Shown: piece after piece, positions 33,232-41,245 of the stretch
How positions within the stretch are numbered: position 1 is the stretch's first letter
Layout: every line of letters begins with the position of its first letter
DNA from: Phycisphaerae bacterium RAS1
GTDB taxonomy: Bacteria > Planctomycetota > Phycisphaerae > UBA1845 > Fen-1342
NCBI GenBank assembly: GCA_007859745.1
Contig: SMLU01000001.1
Span: 3,162,001-3,226,000, forward strand
Length of the DNA: 64,000 nucleotides
Reading direction: 5' to 3'
Position numbers and translations under genes: made by a program
The notes under the pieces: generated by a model
Databases searched by the model: none
Told to the model about the DNA's origin: nothing
What the model saw: only the letters and a program-made list of their open reading frames with translations

Positions 33232-34875
33232 ATGAAGCGCGCTGAACAACTGTATGCCTGGCTCGAACGCGGGCCGTCTCCGGTCTGCGACGAGATCATC
33301 TCCGCCGGGCTGGCCGATGCGGACGGGGAAACTCTGGAGCGGCTTTGCGAGCTGCTCCTGACACGCGAGCACGATGCGTCGTGGGCGGGGTTGATCGGAA
33401 TTTACGACCGGCTGACGCCGGAGCGGCAGGCGCGCGTCCGCGGCGGCGGAGAGCGCGTTCGCAGCGGCATCGCGCAGGCGTTGCGGGCTGAGATCGCCGA
33501 AGTGCGGTTGAACGCCCTGGCCGTGCTGGACGCATGTCCGTCGCCGTCGCTGGCGTACGCCTTGTCGTCGCTTTTGCGCGACAAGTCCGGACGTGTGCGC
33601 GACGCCGCCGCACGCACCTTCCGCAACCTGGGCGAGATCGTGCTGGAGGCGGACGCGCGGACGGCGGACGCGCCGCGCGACGAAACGCCGGCCGGTAAGG
33701 CGAAGGCGCGGGCCGCGGCCGTCGAGCGGACCGAGTTTCTGCGGGCCCTGATCGAGGTCGTTCGGACGTTCGAGCTTCACAATCGGCCGGAAGTGCTGGA
33801 GGTGAGCCTGTGGTTCGCGCGCGAGCTGGGGCCGCCGCTGTGGAAACTGCTGGACAACCATCGCGCCCGCTGCGGCCGGGCGGTGGCCGAGAATCTGGTG
33901 TCGTGGCGAAGCCCGAAACTGACGGGATTTCTGCTCGACTGCCTGCAGCAGCACGAATGGCGAATTCCGGCGATCACGCTGCTGCGCACGTGGAAGACGC
34001 TGCCGGAGCTGGTGGCGCTGCTGCGCTGCTCGAGTTTCATGGACGACGCGGAGCAGCGCCGCAGCCTGCTGGCGATCAAGAGTCCGCCCTGTTTCATGGG
34101 GCTGGATCGCGATCTGCTGCGCGTGCCGGCGTCGCTGCGGACCAGCGTGCCGCCCTGGGTGTGCGCGCTGGGCTACACGCAGCAGGAGCGCACGACGCTG
34201 CTGACCTGCTGGGCCAATTCGAAGATGCCCGACGTGCACCTGGCGGCGATCGAGGCGCTGGCTTCGATCGGCAACGCGTCCGCCAAGAAGATGCTGAGCG
34301 AACACGAGGCGCGTCAGAAGAAGGCGGACGAGCCGGGCTCGCCGGCGGCGGAACGCAACCCGTCGGCGGATGACGCATTTGACGTTTTGTGGCGGCAGTG
34401 GCGGGCCCAGGGGGCGGCCGACGATTCGCGCGCCCTGCGGGTGCTGCGCGACAACGCACGCGTCTGGCGGCAGCGCTGGCAGCAGATGAGCCGCTCCACC
34501 GACGCCAACGATCGATTGGCGCTGGTCAGGGCGATCGGGACGCCGGCGCTGGCGACGGAGTTCGCGGCCGAGATTGAATCGCTCACAAGCGACTCGAATG
34601 AGCGCGTCCGCCGCGCCGCCGCCGAGGCGCGAAAGCTCGTCACGGGTCGCGGCGCGACGGGGGCGCCGCCGCCGCCGGCAGACGCGCCGGAGTCGCCGCG
34701 CGCGGCTGAGATTCGGCAGAAGCTCGCAACGCTCCTGGCTGAGCATGCGGGCGACGACGCGGCCGGCGGGCACGACGCGTACCTGGTGAGTCAGATTGGC
34801 GAGCTGCTCGCGGCGCTGCAGGCGGCGCTGGATCGGTCGTCGCCGCAGCCGGAGTCTTCGGGGGGTGTTCGATGA
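33232..34875 (+). CDS. cytoplasmic HEAT-repeat protein
   Basis: A 547-residue all-helical protein with no signal peptide. HEAT/ARM-like pairs are visible: EVRLNALAVLDACPSPSLAY then RVRDAAARTFRNLGEIVLEAD, EWRIPAITLLRTWKTLPELV, DVHLAAIEALASIGNASAKK and NERVRRAAAEARKLVTGRG. The centre has long acidic-basic stretches and an Ala/Pro linker (GAPPPPADAPESPRA) before a last helical pair. There is no enzyme motif. HEAT proteins scaffold complexes or bind nucleic acid or phycobilin-like ligands. It overlaps the next gene by four bases (ATGA), so they are co-translated. Confidence 0.8.
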   Translation: MKRAEQLYAWLERGPSPVCDEIISAGLADADGETLERLCELLLTREHDASWAGLIGIYDRLTPERQARVRGGGERVRSGIAQALRAEIAEVRLNALAVLDACPSPSLAYALSSLLRDKSGRVRDAAARTFRNLGEIVLEADARTADAPRDETPAGKAKARAAAVERTEFLRALIEVVRTFELHNRPEVLEVSLWFARELGPPLWKLLDNHRARCGRAVAENLVSWRSPKLTGFLLDCLQQHEWRIPAITLLRTWKTLPELVALLRCSSFMDDAEQRRSLLAIKSPPCFMGLDRDLLRVPASLRTSVPPWVCALGYTQQERTTLLTCWANSKMPDVHLAAIEALASIGNASAKKMLSEHEARQKKADEPGSPAAERNPSADDAFDVLWRQWRAQGAADDSRALRVLRDNARVWRQRWQQMSRSTDANDRLALVRAIGTPALATEFAAEIESLTSDSNERVRRAAAEARKLVTGRGATGAPPPPADAPESPRAAEIRQKLATLLAEHAGDDAAGGHDAYLVSQIGELLAALQAALDRSSPQPESSGGVR

Positions 34876-35333
34876 TGTCGCTGGCGCAAGCGCTTGCACA
34901 GGTCGGATCGGGGCCGGGTTGGGAATCGCTGCGCGAGTCGTTCCGCACGGGCGGCGACGCGCAGACGTTGGGCGGGTTCGTACTCGTGCTGGCGGGCCTC
35001 GTGGTAGTGGCCGTGGCGGTGGTGTATATCCTGACTCGCCGGCGATTGCCGAAGCAGGCTTCGCTGAATGCGATGAAGGAGGTCGCGCGCGTGCTGCAGC
35101 TCGGGTCGCAGGCTCGGCGAGATATCGAGCTGGTCGCGGGGCGCGCGGGAGTCCGGCAGCCGGCGGCGATCCTCCTGTCGCCGGCGAACCTGTCGGCGGC
35201 GGTTCGGCGGGGATGCAACGGGTTGGACGATCCTTCGCTGACGGCGAGGATGAACGAGCTGTCGGTGAAGCTGTTTGGGTCGGCGTTGCCGCCGGCGGCG
35301 CGAAATGAGAAGGGCGTGGGAGTGGGTGGCTGA
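34872..35333 (+). CDS. single-pass membrane protein
   Basis: A 153-residue protein with one strong hydrophobic helix (FVLVLAGLVVVAVAVVYIL, residues about 36-54), then RRRLPKQ and a cytoplasmic domain: LNAMKEVARVLQLGSQARRD, VRQPAAILLSPANLSAAVRR. This end is reminiscent of small PilZ-linked or 'DUF' domains in planctomycetes, but I do not recognise it. Coupled to the HEAT gene, so probably its membrane partner. Confidence 0.7.
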   Translation: MMSLAQALAQVGSGPGWESLRESFRTGGDAQTLGGFVLVLAGLVVVAVAVVYILTRRRLPKQASLNAMKEVARVLQLGSQARRDIELVAGRAGVRQPAAILLSPANLSAAVRRGCNGLDDPSLTARMNELSVKLFGSALPPAARNEKGVGVGG

Positions 35334-35345
35334 GGGCCCACTCCA

Positions 35346-35759
35346 CTAAAGTCCCGGCTTTCTGAAGATCGTGACGTTGGCGAGTTGGGCGGCCCGCGCG
35401 AGCGAGTCATCGAGTGTCGCCAGCGGCAAGTTCTTGCGCTGGGCGAGTTCAAGGTATGCCGCGTCATAAACGGTGAGGCTGTGCCGGCGGGCCAAGTCAA
35501 GCACGATCGCCTCCCTTGGGAGGTCATCGACAACAAACGGGAGCAAGGCGAGATCGGCCAGGAAAGCTCCCGTGCGCTCCGGCGTCAGACGTTTCCTTCT
35601 CTCTCCCATCAGCAGCGCGTTGCGGATTTCGTACCAGAAAATCGTCGGAACCACGGCTTCGTCGTCGGCGATCGCCTGGATCACCTCTTCGCCGTAGGCC
35701 GCGTCTTCATCGTCGAAAGCCTGGCTGAGGATCGCCGAAATGTCCGCGACGAGCGCCAT
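35346..35759 (-). CDS. PIN-domain ribonuclease toxin (VapC-like)
   Basis: A 137-residue PIN-domain protein, the usual VapC length. The acidic residues line up: Asp in MALVADISAIL, Glu in FWYEIRNAL, Asp in DAAYLELAQ and Asp in LATLDDSLARAA. That is a metal-dependent RNase active site. Its ATG overlaps the antitoxin stop by one base (TGATG), typical of type II toxin-antitoxin pairs. The gene pair is on the minus strand between unrelated genes. Confidence 0.92.
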   Translation of the reverse strand: MALVADISAILSQAFDDEDAAYGEEVIQAIADDEAVVPTIFWYEIRNALLMGERRKRLTPERTGAFLADLALLPFVVDDLPREAIVLDLARRHSLTVYDAAYLELAQRKNLPLATLDDSLARAAQLANVTIFRKPGL

Positions 35760-36007
35760 CAGTAACGATGCCCGGCATGCTTGAGAGAACTCAGCTCGTC
35801 GCGCCTCATGCCGCTGAAAGTTCCGCGAAAGCTCTTAAGACGCTGGACGGCTTCGGCGATTGTGTTTGGGTCGCGTGCCGTGTCGGGCGGGACGAGCATG
35901 CCGACGGGCCGCCCGTGCTTCGTAATCTGAAACGTCTCGCCACGGGACGCGCGATCGAGAAGCTCGCTGAGGCGCGTCTTTGCGTCGAATGCTCCGATAA
36001 TCTCCAC
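35759..36007 (-). CDS. antitoxin of Phd/YefM type (VapB partner)
   Basis: An 82-residue protein: VEIIGAFDAKTRLSELLDRA (N-terminal DNA-binding Phd fold) then GETFQITKHGRPVGMLVPPD, and a flexible toxin-binding tail LKSFRGTFSGMRRDELSSLK. The GTG at 36007 has GGAG 6 bases upstream; TTG at 36019 would add four residues. It should bind its own promoter in complex with the toxin, but no operator was read. Confidence 0.9.
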   Translation of the reverse strand: MEIIGAFDAKTRLSELLDRASRGETFQITKHGRPVGMLVPPDTARDPNTIAEAVQRLKSFRGTFSGMRRDELSSLKHAGHRY

Positions 36008-36084
36008 GGCAATCTCCAACTAGTTTACAACTAGGATTAAATACAGCTTCTGAATGGAAGTCAAGCAAAGGTAGGCAAGGATCT

Positions 36085-39009
36085 TCATGGCCCGGCCAGC
36101 AGCGTGACGAACGGGTTTATGTCGAGCACGTTCACCTGCCCATCATCGTTCACGTCGCTATTGGCAATCGGACAATTCGGATATGCCGCCGCGTAGGCTG
36201 ACGCGTCGGAGAGCGCCAGGACGAAGGCGTTAATGTCGAGAATATCCACGCTGCCGTCGCAGTTAGCGTCGCCCTCCAACTCTGTAATGAGGCTGAATTC
36301 AATGTACTCGTTGGCCTCAATGCTGCCGTTCGCGGCAACCGGCGGCGGAACCTGCCGGATCAACCCGCCGCCGTCATTGGTCGCGTACGCCCCCACCGCC
36401 AGATAAGCCACGCTCGGCAGCGTACCGCCGAGTTCCTGGCGGAGGTTGATCTGGCCTTCCAGTACGCCGCCGTTCGCGCCGGTGGCGGCCTGGGCGGCGG
36501 CGCCGTTGCTGAGGTCGAACCAGCCCTCGTAGTCGTTGTTGTTCTCATCGGCGGCGAAGGCGCTCCAGTCGGCCACCTGGCCGGCCTTGGCCCACGGGGC
36601 GGCGCGCATCGCGCCGGGCGCGGCGGCGATGAACACAAAGTGATCGTTTCCCTCCCCCGCGTCATTGGTGGCGACGTAGAGCAAATCGCCGCGGATGCCC
36701 GCCCAGAGCGACATGCCCTGATTCTGCGACACGAGCGCCGCGCCCGTGTCGAGCGCGCCGTCCATCTGCCAATCCTGCTGCGGCTGGCCGCCGGTGACCT
36801 GAAAATGCCAGTCAGCTCCGCCGTTGTTGTCCCACGTGCCGGCGCCGTTGTTGAAGACCATGTCGAGCTGCGTGGCGGCGGCCTGGACGAGCACCGTCTT
36901 TTCCCAGCGCGACGTGCCGGCGTTCCATGTCATGGCCGGATCAGGCGAAATCACCGGGTTCCAGTTGTTGAAGCCGTAATGCAGGTAGACCTGCGGCGCG
37001 CCGGCCAGCGGGCGGCCGGCGGGGTTGTACTGAATGAGCACGTTTTGATTCGCGACGGCGGGGTTGGGGGTGATCGTGAGGACGTCGCCGCCGCCGCCGC
37101 CCGTGGGCGGGCCGACGTATACGTGCTGAATGTCAGTGCGGGTGATGTTGCCGCCGGCGTCGACGGCCTCGACGTAGTAGTCGATGAGCACTTCGTTCTG
37201 TTCGGTGATCATGGCGCGGTAGCGCGTGGCGCGGTACGTCGCCGGGAGGATGTTTGCGGGCACGCTCGGATTCGCCGCGGCGGTCATGGCGACGCTGTTC
37301 CACGCGCCCACTTCGCTTCCGCCGGCGAAGGTCTCGTTTTGAATTGAGGAGAGCGGGTTCGCGCCGTCATTGTCGAGCCGCCACTTGAGCGTGACGCTCG
37401 TCAGGCCGGCGACGTCGTAGGCGTAGGTCCAAACCTCGAAATCGCTCGGTTCCGGCGTCTGCGCCCATTCGAAGCCGCCGGGGTTGTAGGGATCGCGCTG
37501 TGGCACGAACACGGTGGGCGGCGTGTTGTCGGGCTGGCCGGCGATGACGAGGTCGGCGAAGGTGACGGCCTGGTTGCAGGCGCGCGTCACGTTGCTGTCC
37601 CACGGCTCGCTGCTGCCGTCCCAGTACCAGTAGTCGCTGGCCTCGCCGCAGAGCAGCCAGTGCCAGGCCTTTTCCGTGTTGGTGCCGATGCCGCTGACGA
37701 TGTTACCGGTGTTCAGGGCGGGGGCGATCGCTTCCGCCATGAACACGCGGTTTTTGGCGGCGGTCAGGACGGCCCAACTGTTGCGGTCCGGGCTCCAGCC
37801 GGCGGCGTTCGGATCGCCGAGCCATTTCTTGAATTCGGCGTCGCCGCAGTCGGCGCCGGCCCACGAGCCGTTTTCGACGTGAATCAGGTCGCCGGCGGCG
37901 GGCGGAAATCGATCGAGGTAGTCCTCGACGGTCGTGACGTCGTAGTCCGGGTCGTTGCCGGCCCAGTTGACCATGTTCTGGAAGTTGCTGTGGTAATAGG
38001 CCTCGCTGCCGCCGCCGAAATTGTCGCCGTCGTGGTGCAGCACGACGAACATCGGGTGCGCCGCGTCGGTGTTGTAGGGCAGATAGGCGTCCATGACGAC
38101 GTCGTAGAGAAACGCGCCGTATCCGCCGCGGCCGTCTTCGTTGCCTTCGTAGCGGGCGGCCGGGACGGCGATCATCTGTGTGACCGCCCCGGTCGCGGGA
38201 TTGACGTGCTGGATGCGGTGCGGCTGATAGCCGAACGGAGCGGAGACACGGCTGGGCGCCCAGAGGTTATTGAGCTGGACCCATGCGCCGCCGCCGGCAG
38301 CCGGGTCGGCGTTGAGCTGGTCGGCGCGGTTGGGTGAGAAGAGGCAGGAGGAGTTGGTGTGCGGGTAGCCGACGCAGGCGCGGTCGAAGTGGATGTTGTC
38401 GACCAGCGCCCAGTCGACGCCCTCGGCGACGAGGGCGGGGATCATTCGAGTCGAGAAGGCGGTTTCGGCCGGGAAGATGCCGCGCGAGTAGGGCAGGCCG
38501 GGCCAGGTTTGCTGGTAAATGTGCTTGTGCAGGCGAATCTGCATGCGCATGTCGGCTTCATCGAGCAGCGGCATAAGCGGGTGGTGATAGCCGAACGCGA
38601 CCATATCCAGCCGCCGGTTGTTCAGCGCGGTGTTCCAGCCGATGGCCTGCAGGTAGCCGGCCTGCCAGTTGTTCCACATTCCGCCGTTGACGCCCGCGTC
38701 GCGCAGGGCGTTCAGGTTTTCAATGAGCGAGCCGCTGAAGCTGACCTGTGCGCCCAGGTGGGGGAGGGAAAGGCCGATCTGGACGGCGTCGCGCGGCCAG
38801 CCGGTGTAGGGGCCGAAACGCTGGTTGTGGACGTCGACCGGGCTGAAGGAGTAGCGGCCGGCGGAGTTGGTCTGGACGACGGTTTCATAGGGGTAGTAGA
38901 TCGGCTGGTGCATGTGCCAAAGGAAGCCGACGTGAATGACTTCCGGGGCGGGCGCGGTGATGGCGATGGCGAGCGTGGCGACCGAAAAGAACATCGCGCG
39001 ATGCGGCAT
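36085..39009 (-). CDS. secreted GH57-like glycoside hydrolase with CBM and dockerin-like tail
   Basis: A 974-residue modular exported enzyme. A signal peptide is followed by a GH57-type barrel: HMHQPIYYPYE (motif 1), WPGLPYSRGIFPAETAFS with the nucleophile Glu182 and, about residues 335-348, VLHHDGDNFGGGSEA with the acid/base Asp. A middle beta domain (about 520-650) precedes a starch-binding CBM25-like module (VYLHYGFNNWNPVISP, AGTSRWEKTVLVQ). The tail is two Ca-binding dockerin-like repeats: CDGSVDILDINAFVLAL and VNDDGQVNVLDINPFVTLL. GH57 enzymes cleave or transfer alpha-glucans; this one is likely an amylase-like or glucanotransferase activity on starch or glycogen outside the cell. The ATG at 39009 is preferred over the GTG 12 bases upstream. 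Confidence 0.85.
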   Translation of the reverse strand: MPHRAMFFSVATLAIAITAPAPEVIHVGFLWHMHQPIYYPYETVVQTNSAGRYSFSPVDVHNQRFGPYTGWPRDAVQIGLSLPHLGAQVSFSGSLIENLNALRDAGVNGGMWNNWQAGYLQAIGWNTALNNRRLDMVAFGYHHPLMPLLDEADMRMQIRLHKHIYQQTWPGLPYSRGIFPAETAFSTRMIPALVAEGVDWALVDNIHFDRACVGYPHTNSSCLFSPNRADQLNADPAAGGGAWVQLNNLWAPSRVSAPFGYQPHRIQHVNPATGAVTQMIAVPAARYEGNEDGRGGYGAFLYDVVMDAYLPYNTDAAHPMFVVLHHDGDNFGGGSEAYYHSNFQNMVNWAGNDPDYDVTTVEDYLDRFPPAAGDLIHVENGSWAGADCGDAEFKKWLGDPNAAGWSPDRNSWAVLTAAKNRVFMAEAIAPALNTGNIVSGIGTNTEKAWHWLLCGEASDYWYWDGSSEPWDSNVTRACNQAVTFADLVIAGQPDNTPPTVFVPQRDPYNPGGFEWAQTPEPSDFEVWTYAYDVAGLTSVTLKWRLDNDGANPLSSIQNETFAGGSEVGAWNSVAMTAAANPSVPANILPATYRATRYRAMITEQNEVLIDYYVEAVDAGGNITRTDIQHVYVGPPTGGGGGDVLTITPNPAVANQNVLIQYNPAGRPLAGAPQVYLHYGFNNWNPVISPDPAMTWNAGTSRWEKTVLVQAAATQLDMVFNNGAGTWDNNGGADWHFQVTGGQPQQDWQMDGALDTGAALVSQNQGMSLWAGIRGDLLYVATNDAGEGNDHFVFIAAAPGAMRAAPWAKAGQVADWSAFAADENNNDYEGWFDLSNGAAAQAATGANGGVLEGQINLRQELGGTLPSVAYLAVGAYATNDGGGLIRQVPPPVAANGSIEANEYIEFSLITELEGDANCDGSVDILDINAFVLALSDASAYAAAYPNCPIANSDVNDDGQVNVLDINPFVTLLAGP

Positions 39010-39103
39010 GGTGCGGCTCACAAAGGAGATAGTGCTGTCAGTTCAGTCTAGCGGGTCGGGTGAAAAACCCGAAACCGGCGGGAACGACGCGCCGTGATTC
39101 TGG

Positions 39104-39183
39104 TAGCGGCCGGCCCCCGTGCCGGCCGTGGTTCGTCCGCGGCGCTCCCTACTCCGAACGGCCGGCACGGGGGCCGGCCGCTA
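39104..39183. repeat. 26-bp perfect inverted repeat
   Basis: Left arm 39104-39129 and right arm 39158-39183 are exact complements over 26 bases (begins TAGCGGCCGGCCCCCGTGCC), with a 28-base loop. It is placed between the MoaD-like gene end and the GH57 gene start, both on the minus strand, so it would terminate or process that transcript. Confidence 0.95.
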
Positions 39184-39199
39184 TTTTATGTTGGGATAA

Positions 39200-39499
39200 T
39201 CAGCCGCCGGCGATGGCGCCGACGATGAGGAACGGCTCGGCGCCGGCGGCGACCGACGTGGGGAGCGGCGTATCGGGGGCGTCGTGCGAGAGGTCGCGCT
39301 GGCACGCGAAGAACCGGACGAAGGGCCGGCGGCGGTGCGTGCCGTGGTCGCGAATGGTGCCGCGGAGCATGGGGTAGCGCGCTTCGATCGCGTCGAGAAT
39401 CGTGCGCAGCGTGGCCGGGGCGGCGACGTCGACGGCGATTTCCTCACCATCGATGCGCGCCAGCGTTCGCAAGTGAAACGGCAGCACGACGCGGATCAT
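39200..39499 (-). CDS. MoaD/ThiS-like sulfur-carrier-fold protein
   Basis: A 99-residue beta-grasp protein. It opens [20 protein letters not shown] and has [20 protein letters not shown], the MoaD pattern of a helix after strand 2, and ends VGAIAGG with the C-terminal Gly-Gly that is adenylated in sulfur carriers. No moaE, thiF or moeB is in the window, so its partner and pathway (molybdopterin, thiamine or tRNA thiolation) are undetermined. The ATG at 39499 trims an upstream extension of unlikely coding value. Confidence 0.75.
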   Translation of the reverse strand: MIRVVLPFHLRTLARIDGEEIAVDVAAPATLRTILDAIEARYPMLRGTIRDHGTHRRRPFVRFFACQRDLSHDAPDTPLPTSVAAGAEPFLIVGAIAGG

Positions 39500-39649
39500 G
39501 AGCGGTCCTTCGAGACGGCTTCGCGACCGTGATATTATCGCAGACGTCACGCGCGGCAATTCTGACTACGAACTTACCGCGGTGCGGCGGAAGTGGCCGC
39601 CCGCTGCATCGCGGGCTTCACGTTCAAAGGCCGTCGCCTGGAGCAACCG

Positions 39650-39919
39650 ATGCGCTACATGGTGATTGAACGATTCAAGGACGTCGCCGGCGTGTATCGC
39701 CGATTTGCCGAGAAGGGGCGGATGATGCCGGACGGGCTGAAGTACATCGAGAGCTGGATCACCGGCGACCTGCATGTCTGCTACCAGCTCATGGAAACGG
39801 ATGACGCGGCGCTGTTTGCATCATGGACGCGGAACTGGGATGACCTGATGGAGTTTGAGATCACGGCGGTGCTGAGTTCGGCAGAGGCGCGAGCGCGGGT
39901 TCTGGGGACGCCGACCTGA
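39650..39919 (+). CDS. DUF3303-like small protein
   Basis: An 89-residue protein that starts MRYMVIERFK at an ATG with GGAG upstream; the open frame continues further but lacks signal. Sequence continues GVYRRFAEKGRMMPDGLKYI, ESWITGDLHVCYQLMETDDA, FASWTRNWDDLMEFEITAV, a pattern of the DUF3303/YciI-like ferredoxin-fold proteins. It is cytoplasmic. No function known. Confidence 0.75.
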   Translation: MRYMVIERFKDVAGVYRRFAEKGRMMPDGLKYIESWITGDLHVCYQLMETDDAALFASWTRNWDDLMEFEITAVLSSAEARARVLGTPT

Positions 39920-39949
39920 TCGCGGCATCGGCGGCGCGCCCCCGGAGTT

Positions 39950-41245
39950 TCACAAGACGCCGCCGGTCTGACCTCCGCAGGCCAGGACGTACGCGCCGAT
40001 TGCAGCCGAGAGCACGAAATTCCAGGCGGCGAGCATCCGGCCCATGCCGCGCGAGTACGTGGCGAACCCGCCCAGCAGAAGAAGGGGGGGGACGTAGTAC
40101 CGCGGATCGACCAGGCTGTGCGGCGCGAGGTAAAGCGCCGTCACGGCCCAGGTGGCTGTGAGCATCGCGTGGCGCGGCTGGCGGCGGGTCCAGACGACGA
40201 CGATTGGAACGAACGCGGCGAGAATCGCGGCGATCAGAAATCGCAGGGGAACGGACGTACTGAGGGCGATCAGCAGCCGGTTCCGCAGATAGTGCGGGTC
40301 GCCGTTCCAGCCGTGCGGATTCGAGAAGCCCATCTCCAGGATTCCGACGCCGCCCAGCAGTGCGGCGAGAACCAGCGGACGGCGAAACGAGTTCCTGAGC
40401 TCAAGGCCGAAAGGTCCGGCAAGGAACGCGATCCAGAGCGGGGCCCAGAGCAGGGCGATCGCCAGTCCGAAGCAGTAGTACTGCGCGATGTTCGGCCGGC
40501 CGGAGCCGAACTGCCACGCGCCGAGCGAGAATCCGCCCTGCGTGCGGATGAACGTCAGGAATCCGACCGCCGCGGCGAGATAGGGCCAGGTCACGCGAAT
40601 GACAATCGCGGCGAGCGGGGAGCGCCGCTGCCCGCGCGACGGGTGCGCGGCGATTGCATCCGCGGCGTCCCATGCCGCGATGAAGAGCAGCCAGATCAGC
40701 CCGGACTGCCGCACGAAGCAGCTCGCCAAAAGCGCCGCGACCGCAGCCAAGCGCCGGCCGCGAACATGGAAATACACGCCGGCGACCAGCGTCAACAGCA
40801 TGGCGCTTTCCGTGTACGCGAGCGTCCAGAAGGGAAAGAGCAGCGGATTCCAGGCGACCAGCAGCAGGCTCTCGCGCGGGGCGTCGAGTCGACGGATTGT
40901 GCGGTCCAGGAGCAGCAGCGCGGCCACCGCGAGCAGCAGATTGAAAGACCGAAGCAGCAGCAGCGACGATCCGAGCCAGCGGGCCGGCAGCGCCGCGACC
41001 AGGTGGTACGTCGGCAACATCGACAGGTAGCCGGGGGCGGGCCAGCGCCCGGCGGCGATCTCCGACACGGCCGTCAGGTGAAACACCTCGTCCGCGATCG
41101 GCGCGGGTTTCCAAATGCAGACAAGCTGGCACCAGGCGATCACGGACATGCAAGCGAGCAGCAGGGGCCCGTTCGGCTGCGTCGCTGATGTGCCGCCGCT
41201 CCGGTCGAGTGGATCGCCGGAAGAAATAGAGCGTATCTCAGACAT
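39950..41245 (-). CDS. ALG10/DIE2-like membrane glucosyltransferase
   Basis: A 431-residue polytopic protein (about ten helices). Its segments line up in order with eukaryotic ALG10 alpha-1,2-glucosyltransferases: APIADEVFHLTAVSEIAAGR (family: DEiFH), LFPFWTLAYTESAM (fP..fF..LyYTD), SCFVRQSGLIWLLF (RQTNIVW), and APHSLVDPRYYVPPLLLL (hpyllaDnRhYtFY). I infer a lipid-linked-sugar glucosyltransferase or related GT-C activity; the bacterial substrate is unknown. It starts at 41245, overlapping the kynureninase stop by 8 bases, so it is co-translated with that enzyme. Confidence 0.78.
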   Translation of the reverse strand: MSEIRSISSGDPLDRSGGTSATQPNGPLLLACMSVIAWCQLVCIWKPAPIADEVFHLTAVSEIAAGRWPAPGYLSMLPTYHLVAALPARWLGSSLLLLRSFNLLLAVAALLLLDRTIRRLDAPRESLLLVAWNPLLFPFWTLAYTESAMLLTLVAGVYFHVRGRRLAAVAALLASCFVRQSGLIWLLFIAAWDAADAIAAHPSRGQRRSPLAAIVIRVTWPYLAAAVGFLTFIRTQGGFSLGAWQFGSGRPNIAQYYCFGLAIALLWAPLWIAFLAGPFGLELRNSFRRPLVLAALLGGVGILEMGFSNPHGWNGDPHYLRNRLLIALSTSVPLRFLIAAILAAFVPIVVVWTRRQPRHAMLTATWAVTALYLAPHSLVDPRYYVPPLLLLGGFATYSRGMGRMLAAWNFVLSAAIGAYVLACGGQTGGVL

